A stretch of 64,000 nt of DNA from contig LVAA01000035.1 in assembly GCA_001603955.1 (NCBI GenBank), positions 39,356 to 103,355 on the forward strand. Direction: 5' to 3'. Shown here in pieces: positions 50,746-58,921 of this stretch; positions within the stretch are counted from its first letter, which is position 1; every line of letters starts with the position of its first letter. The DNA comes from Syntrophobacterales bacterium Delta_02 (GTDB lineage: Bacteria; Desulfobacterota; Syntrophorhabdia; Syntrophorhabdales; Syntrophorhabdaceae). The notes beneath the pieces are model-generated. The model saw only the letters and a list, made by a program, of their open reading frames with translations. It had not been told where the DNA came from and searched no databases. Made by a program: the position numbers and the translations under genes.

Positions 50746-51151
50746 AAACTGTGAAAAGAAACTGACGTCATAGGTCGGGTGCTTTGAGGCGTGTGCAATA
50801 TTTTAGTTAGAAATCGGTAATTATTTCCCTTACATAATGGATCGGGACTGGTCCGTGAGAAATCTTGTTGTTCTTGCTATTTGCCCTAATACACTGTTAT
50901 TTTGATATAATTAGGATGCTGTAATTTCTTCGTAGAAAGAGTCGCAGATATTACAACACTGCAAACTCATCGACTCAGAACGACAGAATGTGGCAGATTA
51001 TAACTCAACTGCATATTGATTATCCAACTGCGGGGTGCCGGAGAGGATGATGCGAAGCTATTCTCTATTGATATTTCTTGGCGCTGCAATTGCCACTTTC
51101 ATCTTGTGATGATCGAACAAGTCGGTTCGCCGGATCGACGACCAAAGTGAA
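50746..51151. promoter_or_regulatory. A/T-rich spacer before the AIPR gene
   Basis: About 405 bases with no credible gene; a small minus-strand ORF at 51065-51253 looks like a shadow of the AIPR start. TGATATAAT (50903-50911, an extended -10) is a plausible promoter for the AIPR gene, with a long leader of about 240 bases. The A/T content begins to rise here. Confidence 0.4.
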
Positions 51152-51169
51152 TTGGAGGTAATCAAAATG

Positions 51170-52873
51170 GATCAGATAACGAAGGCGCTCCTTAATGAAT
51201 TCGTCCAACAGAATGCGCTCGAGGCACTGACAGAAGATAAAGCATTCGAACATTTTACAGGTTACCTAGTTACAGCAGGGCACTATCCGGAATCCTTCTC
51301 AACCGACGATATATGCGTTGGAGCCGGAGGTGACTGTGGAATTGACTGCATCAGCGTAGTTGTGAACGGCAACCTTGTCACCGAACCTGAAGAAATAGAA
51401 GACCTAGCTTCGACAAACGGATATCTTGATGTTACTTTTGTATTCACCCAAGCTGAGCGCTCTGCTGCATTTGAGACGGCAAAGATTGGGCAGTTCACGT
51501 TTGGGATCCGCGATTTTTTTTCTGACAAACCACAGCTTCCCAGAAATGACAAAATGGAGTTTTATGGGCGAATATGGCAGGCAATTCTTAACCACAGCAG
51601 GCTTTTCAAAAAAGGGAATCCACAGTGCTTTTTGTACTACGTGACTACAGGAAAATGGACCGACGATGCGAATCTCACCATACGCCGAGACGCTGCCCGC
51701 AAAGATATCGAAGATCTTGGTTTGTTTCGACGTGTTATCTTTGACTGCGTTGACGCAGAGAAGCTTCAACGTTTGTATCGAGAATCCCAAAATGCCATAT
51801 CGGTGGAAATTACGTTTTCTCAAAATACAACTATACCGGACATACCTGGTGTCGATCAAGCGTATCTTGGTCTCTTACCAGCCTCCGAATACCTTAGGCT
51901 GGTCGAGAACGAAAGTCAGGAAATGCTGACCGCTATTTTTTATGATAACGTACGACACTGGCAAGAATGGAATCCGGTGAACACTGAGATCCGAAGCACT
52001 CTTTCAGACCCCAATACGAGGGTTCTTTTCCCCCTACTCAATAACGGAGTTACTGTAGTAGCCAGAAGGATTAATCCAATACCGCGCCGGTTCTTGATTG
52101 AAGACTACCAGATTGTCAACGGCTGCCAGACAAGTTTTGTCCTTCATGAATGCCGTGACCTAATCGACGAGAAGACGATGATACCCATAAGATTAATTGC
52201 AACACGGGATGATGCCATTAAGAATGCCATCATTAAAGCCACTAACAGACAAACCCAGGTGAGTGACGAACAGCTTTTTGCTCTCTCGGATTTTCCAAAA
52301 CAGCTTGAAGCGTTCTTTCCGACATTTGACGGCAAGCATAAACTCTACTATGAACGCCGATCGCGCCAATACAACAGCATGCCTGGCATCGAAAAGGTAC
52401 GCGTCGTAAATATGACGATGCTCGTTCGTGCGTTTGCTTCGATGTTTTTGAAATTGCCTCACAGGACAACTAGGAACTATAAAGCGTTACTCCGCCAGAT
52501 CGGTACCGACATCTTCAATAAGGAACACAGACTTGAGCCATACTATGTCTCAGCGTTCGCCCACTACCGGCTAGAGTATCTGTTCCGGAATCAGACAATA
52601 GATGCCGTCCTCAAACCAGCTCGATACCATTTACTGCTGGCTTTTAGGATACTCACGCAACCCGATAGTCCTCCCCCTATGAATTCTCACCAGATGGAAA
52701 AGTACTGTAAATCTATATCTGAAATCCTGTGGGACGATGAAAAGTGCCGAGGCACTTTTGTCGCTGCAGCCGAGCTCATTTACACTGTAGCAGCCGGGAA
52801 CCTTCATCGTGATAATATTCGTACGGAATCCTTTACCACCGCACTGATAGCGGAGTTGAACAAGAAAGAATAA
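51170..52873 (+). CDS. AIPR abortive-infection protein
   Basis: About 567 residues from ATG 51170 (RBS TGGAGGT); an in-frame start at 51152 adds six residues. It carries the AIPR family signature: DPNTRVLFPLLNNGVTVVAR, YQIVNGCQTSFVLHE, IPIRLIATRDD and KATNRQTQVSDEQLFALS. AIPR proteins are abortive-infection phage-resistance factors. The molecular activity of this family is not well established. The gene is low in G/C, stands alone with its own spacer and lies between the methylase and the prophage right end, so it is cargo. Confidence 0.9.
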   Translation, partial: DQITKALLNEFVQQNALEALTEDKAFEHFTGYLVTAGHYPESFSTDDICVGAGGDCGIDCISVVVNGNLVTEPEEIEDLASTNGYLDVTFVFTQAERSAAFETAKIGQFTFGIRDFFSDKPQLPRNDKMEFYGRIWQAILNHSRLFKKGNPQCFLYYVTTGKWTDDANLTIRRDAARKDIEDLGLFRRVIFDCVDAEKLQRLYRESQNAISVEITFSQNTTIPDIPGVDQAYLGLLPASEYLRLVENESQEMLTAIFYDNVRHWQEWNPVNTEIRSTLSDPNTRVLFPLLNNGVTVVARRINPIPRRFLIEDYQIVNGCQTSFVLHECRDLIDEKTMIPIRLIATRDDAIKNAIIKATNRQTQVSDEQLFALSDFPKQLEAFFPTFDGKHKLYYERRSRQYNSMPGIEKVRVVNMTMLVRAFASMFLKLPHRTTRNYKALLRQIGTDIFNKEHRLEPYYVSAFAHYRLEYLFRNQTIDAVLKPARYHLLLAFRILTQPDSPPPMNSHQMEKYCKSISEILWDDEKCRGTFVAAAELIYTVAAGNLHRDNIRTESFTTALIAELNKKE

Positions 52874-53017
52874 TGGCCCCGGCGGGTCAAAAGGTCAATC
52901 AATTTTGTTAGGTATAGGTAGTTGAAGTTGTTATTCCCCTACGATGGTCGGAATAGTCAAACGCTTTTTGATGATGTCAAGCAATTTTGGTAAGCCACTT
53001 ATAGCAATAATGGCACC
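52874..53017. other. Right-end spacer with second transposase-type site
   Basis: No gene. It contains CCACTTATAGCA (52995-53006), whose inverse TGCTATAAGTGG is a variant of the terminal repeat, 23 bp inward from the right end. That spacing is like that of adjacent transposase-binding sites at Mu ends. Confidence 0.55.
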
Positions 53018-53029
53018 TGACTTATAACA
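53018..53029 (-). repeat. Right terminal inverted repeat of prophage
   Basis: TGACTTATAACA, the inverse of TGTTATAAGTCA at the left end, including a shared outer A. The host SpoIID promoter starts 23 bases beyond, so the host gene was not broken. Confidence 0.7.
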
Positions 53030-53051
53030 TGCGGCTACAAGGGTGTAGCGA

Positions 53052-53079
53052 TTGACAACCTCCCTGAAAACGTAATAAT
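53052..53079 (+). promoter_or_regulatory. Promoter of the SpoIID/LytB gene
   Basis: TTGACA (53052-53057), 16-bp spacer, AATAAT (53074-53079), just outside the prophage and about 22 bases before the start codon. The -35 is perfect and the -10 matches 5 of 6. Confidence 0.55.
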
Positions 53080-53101
53080 GTAAACCATCATTCGGGAGGA
53101 C

Positions 53102-54433
53102 ATGGTCTCAGCCGACACAGAAGAACCGGTCATCACCGTGGGTGTGGCCGACAGACGATCGGAAGCAAAAGGTCGTTTCAACGGCCCCTGCGTGATCAAG
53201 GAGGCACTTTCGCTGTCAGGGCTCTTTCACGCCAGGGCAGCCGCATCGGGGATAGAGCTTTTCGATGAAGGAGGACAGCTCGTTGCCGCATCTCCTTCCA
53301 TAAGGCTCACCGCCCGGGAAGGTTCCACCTTCACGATCTTTGGCGTCACCATCGGGGTCCGCTTCCACTGGGAACGTGAAGAGGACCAGACCTTCCAGGG
53401 CAACCTCCTGCTAGCGGCCCGCGGGGACGGCACCATGGCCATCATCAACGAGGTCCCCGTCGAGGAGTACCTTGTAAGCGTCATCTCCTCGGAGATGAGC
53501 GGACGGGCACCGGGTGAATTCCTGAAAGCCCATGCCATTATGTCCCGGAGCTGGCTCATGGCCGCACTCGGACAAAAAGGCTCTCCCGGGGCGACGGTTA
53601 CGTCCGGGCAGGGTCCGGGAGAGCTCATCCGCTGGTACAACAGGGAAGATCACGACATCTTCGATGTCTGCGCCGACGATCATTGCCAGCGATACCAGGG
53701 CATTACGAAGATCATATCCGGTGAGGCGGAGCGGGCCGTGAGGGAAACGCGAGGGCTCGTCCTCTTCTACGGGGACAGCGTCTGCGACGCCCGGTACTAC
53801 AAGGCATGCGGCGGCCTCACGGAGAACTACGAGACTGCCTGGGAAGACATCCACATCCCGTACCTTGTCAGCGTTACCGACTGGCCGGAGGCGCACAGTC
53901 CCGTCACGTCCGAGGAGGAGGCGGCCAGCTGGATACTCTCGTCCCCCGACGCATACTGCAACACCAGGGACACCGCCCTGCTCTCGGATGTGCTCCCCGG
54001 TTTCGACCGGGAGACAACGAACTTCTTCCGCTGGAAGGTGGAGTACCCCCGGGGTGAACTCGAGGACATCATCAGGCAAAGATCGGGAATGGACCTTGGC
54101 TCGCTCGTGGACCTCACGCCCCTGGAAAGAGGGCCGTCGGGACGCATTTGCCGCCTCAGGATATCGGGAACGAAAGGAAGCATCATTATTGGAAAGGAAC
54201 TGGAGATACGCAGATGGCTCTCGTCAAGTCACCTGTACAGCAGTGCCTTTGTTGTTTCGAAGGTCGGTCCGCCGGGCGGCCTGCCCGAAAGGTTCATCCT
54301 CAACGGGGCCGGATGGGGTCATGGTGTGGGTCTGTGCCAGATAGGCGCCGCGGTGATGGCAACCAGGGGATTTACGGCACCGCGGATACTGGAACACTAT
54401 TTCAGGGGCGCACGCATAGAGAGGATGTACTGA
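53102..54433 (+). CDS. SpoIID/LytB domain protein
   Basis: 443 residues with no clear signal sequence. The SpoIID/LytB core is recognisable in INEVPVEEYLVSVISSEMSG, LKAHAIMSRSWLMAALG, DARYYKACGGLTENYETAW and the end GAGWGHGVGLCQIGAAVMAT. Relatives of SpoIID act on peptidoglycan glycan strands. It begins a cluster with MurU-like and AmgK-like genes, which points to a wall-recycling or sporulation-independent remodelling role. The start at 53102 has RBS GGGAGGAC. Confidence 0.88.
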   Translation: MVSADTEEPVITVGVADRRSEAKGRFNGPCVIKEALSLSGLFHARAAASGIELFDEGGQLVAASPSIRLTAREGSTFTIFGVTIGVRFHWEREEDQTFQGNLLLAARGDGTMAIINEVPVEEYLVSVISSEMSGRAPGEFLKAHAIMSRSWLMAALGQKGSPGATVTSGQGPGELIRWYNREDHDIFDVCADDHCQRYQGITKIISGEAERAVRETRGLVLFYGDSVCDARYYKACGGLTENYETAWEDIHIPYLVSVTDWPEAHSPVTSEEEAASWILSSPDAYCNTRDTALLSDVLPGFDRETTNFFRWKVEYPRGELEDIIRQRSGMDLGSLVDLTPLERGPSGRICRLRISGTKGSIIIGKELEIRRWLSSSHLYSSAFVVSKVGPPGGLPERFILNGAGWGHGVGLCQIGAAVMATRGFTAPRILEHYFRGARIERMY

Positions 54434-54461
54434 AGGTCTCCATGAAAGGTCCCGGCACTCC

Positions 54462-55205
54462 ATGGTAAAAAAACGGTTCAGAACAGCCTTCATCCTCGGT
54501 GCGGGACTGGGGACGCGGCTGCGGCCGCTGACGGAGCATCTGCCCAAGCCTCTTCTTCCCCTGAACGGCCGCCCCATCATTACATATGCCATGGACCATC
54601 TCATCAGGGCGGGCATAGAGCGGTTCATCGTGAACACCCATCACCGACCGGGGGCTTACAGGGAAGCCTTTCCCGATGCCAGATGGCGGGATATCCCCAT
54701 CATCTTCAGGCATGAACCGACGCTTCTCGATACCGCCGGAGGGCTCAAGAACATCGAGGACCTTCTTTCCGGTGACGGGGCCATCCTGTGCTACAACGGT
54801 GATATCCTGTCCGACACGCCTCTCGCGGGACTCATCTCGGCGCATGAACAGAACCGTCCCGACGCCACCCTTCTCCTGAGGAGCGAGGGACCGCTTTGCA
54901 ATGTCGACATCGACAGCTCTGGCACGATATGCGACCTGCGGCACGTTATGGGGAGACCCGGCGCGGCGCAGTGCCTTTTCACCGGCATCTACGCGGTGGA
55001 AACATCACTCCTGAGCCATATGGAACCCGGAAGGATAGAATCAGTGGTCGATGTCTTCCTGCGGAGGATCGCGGCGCAGCCCGGCGCCATAAGGGGGATC
55101 GTCGTCGATGAAGGCACGTGGTATGACATCGGTTCCATCGACGTGTACCGGACGATGGACGCTCAAATGAAAGGAACGAAGAGGATACGGGATGACGCAA
55201 CATGA
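54462..55205 (+). CDS. Nucleotidyltransferase, MurU-like (MurNAc-1-P uridylyltransferase)
   Basis: 247 residues. The N-terminus AFILGAGLGTRLRPLTEHLP is the NDP-sugar pyrophosphorylase signature, with PKPLLPLNGRPI next and FLVNTHHR-like RFIVNTHHRPGAYREAF. A metal-binding Asp lies in YNGDILSDTPL. Because an AmgK-like kinase follows (14-base overlap) and SpoIID precedes it, MurU of the wall-recycling shortcut (MurNAc-1-P to UDP-MurNAc) is the best guess. It could also be a GlmU-like or mannose-type enzyme. Confidence 0.85.
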   Translation: MVKKRFRTAFILGAGLGTRLRPLTEHLPKPLLPLNGRPIITYAMDHLIRAGIERFIVNTHHRPGAYREAFPDARWRDIPIIFRHEPTLLDTAGGLKNIEDLLSGDGAILCYNGDILSDTPLAGLISAHEQNRPDATLLLRSEGPLCNVDIDSSGTICDLRHVMGRPGAAQCLFTGIYAVETSLLSHMEPGRIESVVDVFLRRIAAQPGAIRGIVVDEGTWYDIGSIDVYRTMDAQMKGTKRIRDDAT

Positions 55206-56190
55206 CCACATAATGGCCTTTGCCCGCAGGACGACCGGCGTCGACGGGTCGATCCCCGCCACGGTCTCACCCCTTGCCGCGCGAGGTTCGGACCGGGCCT
55301 TCTACCATTTCTCCTGGGGGGAGGACAGGTCGGTCATCATCATCGACTACGACCCCGGCAGAACGGAAAACCGGTATTATGCCGATATAGCCCTTTACTT
55401 GCGGAGCATGCGCGTTCCCGTCCCCGAAATGCTGGGCCATGACCCCGAAAACCATCTCATGGCAATGGAGGACCTGGGAAGCGAAGACCTTCATGCCTTC
55501 GCCGGACACGACTGGCCCGCGCGGCGTGTCCTCTACCAGAAGACCCTCACGGCGGCAAGCAGGCTCCACGGGATACCGGAAAAGGGTTTTCCCTCCGGGA
55601 GCGTGACGCTCATGGACGGCTTCGGGCCCGAACTCTACCTGTTTGAGCAGGAGTACTTCCTCGAGCATTTCGTCGGGAAACATTGCGATATCGTCCTCGA
55701 ACCCGCCTTCGGATCAAGGCTCATGTCGGAGCTCTCCCGCCTGACCGATGACCTTTGCTCCATGCCGCGCTGCCTCGTCCACCGGGACCTCCAGTCACAG
55801 AATGTCATGATCCGGGATTCGGAACCTTACTTCATCGATTTCCAGGGCATGCGCTTCGGGAATCCTTTCTACGATCTGGGGTCCCTCGTGTGCGACCCCT
55901 ATGTCGCCTTCACTCGCGGGCAAAGGGAGGAACTCCTGTCGTTCTATTACGTCCTGTCATCCCAGGAGGTCGACTGGTACGCCTTCCAGGCTTCCTTCTG
56001 GTCTGCCTCGGTGGAGCGGCTCATGCAGGCCCTCGGCGCATACGGGTTCCTGGGCCGGACAAAAGGCCTCGCCGGTTTTCTCGATCATATCCCGGCGGGC
56101 CTCCGGAATCTCTCGATGGCGGCCTCCCGCGTCCCCTCCCTGGCCACCCTTCGCGACCTCATAAGGGAATGCTCGGTGGCCCTCGGCTGA
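55192..56190 (+). CDS. Phosphotransferase, AmgK-like sugar kinase
   Basis: 332 residues. An aminoglycoside-phosphotransferase fold with the catalytic loop LVHRDLQSQNVM and metal site FIDFQGMRFG. SDRAFYHFSWGEDRSVIIID at the start and LMAMEDLGSEDL are also characteristic. AmgK kinases phosphorylate MurNAc/GlcNAc at the anomeric position before MurU. The tight overlap with the MurU-like gene supports this role. Choline/ethanolamine-type kinases are an alternative. Confidence 0.85.
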   Translation: MTQHDHIMAFARRTTGVDGSIPATVSPLAARGSDRAFYHFSWGEDRSVIIIDYDPGRTENRYYADIALYLRSMRVPVPEMLGHDPENHLMAMEDLGSEDLHAFAGHDWPARRVLYQKTLTAASRLHGIPEKGFPSGSVTLMDGFGPELYLFEQEYFLEHFVGKHCDIVLEPAFGSRLMSELSRLTDDLCSMPRCLVHRDLQSQNVMIRDSEPYFIDFQGMRFGNPFYDLGSLVCDPYVAFTRGQREELLSFYYVLSSQEVDWYAFQASFWSASVERLMQALGAYGFLGRTKGLAGFLDHIPAGLRNLSMAASRVPSLATLRDLIRECSVALG

Positions 56191-56194
56191 CATA

Positions 56195-56300
56195 TAAGTC
56201 CCATTGGTCCTATTTTCCTATAGGTCCTATCCCCCCTGTTCCCTATCCCCTGTATCCTGATCCCTCCCCCTTTCCTGTTTCTTTGCCTCGCCTTCCGTGG
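56195..56300. repeat. Intergenic tract of GGTCCTAT / CCCTAT words
   Basis: The words GGTCCTAT, TTCCTATA, GGTCCTAT, CCCTAT recur across the 116-base gap. A short TCCTATAGG palindrome lies near 56217. The style matches the GTCCTAT tract at 63108-63240. Confidence 0.5.
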
Positions 56301-56306
56301 TAGGAT

Positions 56307-57794
56307 ATGGAACACATGAGACCAGTGACCGCCGTCTGCACCTACACCGCAGGATCCATGTTCCTGCCGGCGCTTAGGAACCTGGCTACGTCCGACCTTA
56401 TCGAAGAGATATTGATCGTGGCCCGGGAGCCCATACCGGACATCCTTCCCCGATGCACCGTGATCAACACCGGTCCCTTTGCCTCCCGGGAGACCTTCGA
56501 AACGATCCTGGCAAGGGCTGCGACGGAATACCTTCTGTTCATCCCGCGGACCATCCCGATGCTGGCCGGCACGGCAACGCTGGAGAGGCTCATCCGCGCC
56601 GCCCGGTCCACCGGGGCCGGTACTGTTTTTTCCGACTTCTATGACGACACGGGAAAGGGGAAGACCCTGCATCCCCTCATCGACTATCAGCCCGGCAGTG
56701 TCCGGGACGATTTCAATTTCGGTGCCCTCGCTCTTCTTGATACCTCGATCGTCCGCAAGGCACTCGGGAGGTATGGCCGCACACCGCCGCTGCGCCACGC
56801 AGCCCTGTACGATATCCGGCTCAAGATGTCCATAGACCATGGCGTCCATCGCATCCCGGAAGCGCTTTACAGCGTCCCGACCAACAGGGAGGCTCCTGGG
56901 AGCGAGGTGCACTTTGCCTACGTCGACCCTCGCAACCAACCCCTTCAGAAGGAAATGGAGGCGGTCTTTACCGATCATCTCAGGAGGATCAACGCCTACC
57001 TGCCCCCGGAGAGGCTAAGGATGATGGAAGAGCCGCCGGAACCCTTTCCCGTGAGGGCCTCCGTGATAATCCCGGTGAAGAACCGCAGAAAGACCATAAT
57101 CGATGCCCTCCAGAGCGCCCTCTCGCAGGAGACGGACTTCACCTTCAACATCCTCGTCATCGACAACCATTCGACGGACGGGACCACGAAGGCCATCGCC
57201 GACCTTGCAGGCAGAAACCCGGCCATACGACACATCATCCCTCCCCGGAAGGATCTGGGGATAGGAGGATGCTGGAACCTGGCCATCATGGATGAGGCCT
57301 GCGGCCGCTATGCCATCCAACTGGACTCCGACGACCTCTACGAGAACCACCTCGTTCTCGAGACCATCGTGGACACGATACACGATGGGGGCTACGCGAT
57401 GGTTGTCGGCTCTTATACCATCGTCAACGAACGACTGGAGCAGATACCTCCGGGACTCATCGACCATCGCGAATGGACCGATGACAACGGGCACAACAAC
57501 GTTCTCAGGGTCAACGGCCTCGGCGCGCCGCGGGCCTTTTCCACGACAGCCATCCGCCGGACGGGCTTCCCCAACGTCAGCTACGGAGAGGACTACGCCG
57601 CCGCGTTGAGGATATCCCGGGAATACAGGATAGGGAGGATCTATGAAAGCCTGTACCTGTGCCGCCGCTGGCAGGGCAACACCGATGCCGGTCTTTCCCT
57701 CGAAGCGGCAAACAGGAACGACACCTTCAAGGACTCGCTGCGCACCGCGGAGATCATTGAGCGGCAGAGACTGACAGGAGAGTCCCGTCCGTGA
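56307..57794 (+). CDS. Family 2 glycosyltransferase with N-terminal domain
   Basis: 495 residues. The C-terminal 260 residues are a GT-A glycosyltransferase (ASVIIPVKNRRKTIIDALQS, LVIDNHSTDGT, YAIQLDSDDLYENHLVLET). DSDD is the DxD metal site. The first 230 residues look like a second GT-A-like domain (VTAVCTYTAGSMFLPALRNL, SDFYDDTGKG), possibly without full catalytic residues. It acts in the cytoplasm on a cell-surface polysaccharide. It overlaps the next gene by 4 bases. Confidence 0.82.
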   Translation: MEHMRPVTAVCTYTAGSMFLPALRNLATSDLIEEILIVAREPIPDILPRCTVINTGPFASRETFETILARAATEYLLFIPRTIPMLAGTATLERLIRAARSTGAGTVFSDFYDDTGKGKTLHPLIDYQPGSVRDDFNFGALALLDTSIVRKALGRYGRTPPLRHAALYDIRLKMSIDHGVHRIPEALYSVPTNREAPGSEVHFAYVDPRNQPLQKEMEAVFTDHLRRINAYLPPERLRMMEEPPEPFPVRASVIIPVKNRRKTIIDALQSALSQETDFTFNILVIDNHSTDGTTKAIADLAGRNPAIRHIIPPRKDLGIGGCWNLAIMDEACGRYAIQLDSDDLYENHLVLETIVDTIHDGGYAMVVGSYTIVNERLEQIPPGLIDHREWTDDNGHNNVLRVNGLGAPRAFSTTAIRRTGFPNVSYGEDYAAALRISREYRIGRIYESLYLCRRWQGNTDAGLSLEAANRNDTFKDSLRTAEIIERQRLTGESRP

Positions 57795-58780
57795 CAGAGG
57801 AAATGAGGGACCGGACCTTCGCGACCTTCGAAGGGAAGCATGGTGCACCCTCTCTTGAGGAACTCTGCGGGGGGCTTCTCTCTGAACAACAGGCGGTCTG
57901 GCCGGAGTTCAGGCGGGCCTGTGAATCCCTCCGCAGGGTAAGGACCAGGGATGTAGCGTGTGACGGATTCTCGGTCCGCCTCGTGTTCAATCCTGGCAGG
58001 GCCGTCAACACAACGGCCGCCGTAAGTCCCGAGGAGATCCGGGAAAGGCCATGTTTCCTCTGCACCGCCAACCTGCCCCTTGAACAGAAGTGCATCCTCT
58101 ACCGGGATGAGTTCCTGATCCTAGCGAACCCCCGGCCCGCAATACCCTTTCACCTCACCATAGCACACATCAGCCATCGTCCCCAGGCCATTGTCGGCCA
58201 CATGGAGATGTTCCTGCGCACAACGGCGGACCTCGGTCCCGGTTTCACAATCCTTTACAACGGACCCCGCTGCGGGGCTTCAGCCCCCGACCATCTCCAT
58301 TTCCAGGCGGTGCCTTCGGGACAGATGCCCATCGAGAATGAGATCGACGGAGCGAAGGGCTCCACGCCCCCTGTCTCTCTCCGGGCCCGGATTGCCGGCA
58401 CATCCGTGCTCAGGATGGCCGGTCTCGGGCGCGAGATCATCCTCATCGAAGGGGACAATGCGTCCTCTGTGGCAGACGCCTTCGACGATTATGCGCGCGG
58501 CCTAGCAGACGCATCGATACCCCCGAACCCACCCGGCGAGGAACCCATGATGAACACGGCCGCCTCTTTTAACGGAAAGACGTGGCGACTCCTCGTCTTT
58601 CCCCGCCGAGCCCACCGCCCGGCGGCCTTCTATAGAGACGATGACGGAAGGGTCCTTGTCAGCCCCGCCATCATGGAAATGGCGGGTGTTATCGTCACCC
58701 CCGCGGAGCGTGATTTCGACCGCCTTGACGCGGCGGCGATAGAGTCCCTGTATCGCGAGGTCTCCCTTACCCATGGCTGA
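57791..58780 (+). CDS. DUF4922 protein, GalT/HIT-like
   Basis: 329 residues from GTG 57791. It carries RLVFNPGRAVNT, RPCFLCTANLP, NPRPAIPFHLTIAHISHRPQ and the catalytic-type GASAPDHLHFQ, which place it with HIT/GalT-fold nucleotidyl transferases and phosphorylases such as Ap4A phosphorylase. The partner nucleotide-sugar or substrate is unknown. It is cotranscribed with the glycosyltransferase, so nucleotide-sugar use is a reasonable guess. Confidence 0.75.
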   Translation: MTEEMRDRTFATFEGKHGAPSLEELCGGLLSEQQAVWPEFRRACESLRRVRTRDVACDGFSVRLVFNPGRAVNTTAAVSPEEIRERPCFLCTANLPLEQKCILYRDEFLILANPRPAIPFHLTIAHISHRPQAIVGHMEMFLRTTADLGPGFTILYNGPRCGASAPDHLHFQAVPSGQMPIENEIDGAKGSTPPVSLRARIAGTSVLRMAGLGREIILIEGDNASSVADAFDDYARGLADASIPPNPPGEEPMMNTAASFNGKTWRLLVFPRRAHRPAAFYRDDDGRVLVSPAIMEMAGVIVTPAERDFDRLDAAAIESLYREVSLTHG

Positions 58781-58921
58781 AGGCGGCCTAAACCCCTGAC
58801 CTGGTAGTGCGATAAAAGAACAGAAGGTCTGCGAAGAACCCGGCACAATGCTTCCGGGACACCGTCGCAGATTCTATATTGATATACAGGTATTATTCTA
58901 TTATGATTGTTCAGGGAGAGG

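Larger units (their letters stand above)
11630..53029. mobile_element. Mu-like transposable prophage with cargo at both ends (about 41.4 kb)
   Basis: It contains the full Mu-like order: repressor, Ner/Cro-like, MuA-type DDE transposase, MuB ATPase, Gam, GemA/gp16, Mor, lysis, terminase, portal, MuF, capsid, DUF2635, sheath, tube, tail chaperone, tape measure, circularisation protein, gpP, gp45-48 type baseplate, and fibre. The ends are set by TGTTATAAGTCA (11630-11641) and its inverse (53018-53029), giving the 5'-TG...CA-3' polarity of Mu-type elements. I could not find a 5-bp target duplication (AATAA left, TGCGG right). The left cargo (11.7-17.2 kb) and right cargo (50.7-53.0 kb) look clearly richer in A/T than the phage core. 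Confidence 0.8.

Noticed and set aside
51065..51253. 62-residue minus-strand ORF at the AIPR start
   Set aside because: Covers the AIPR RBS and start codon and has no RBS or family.
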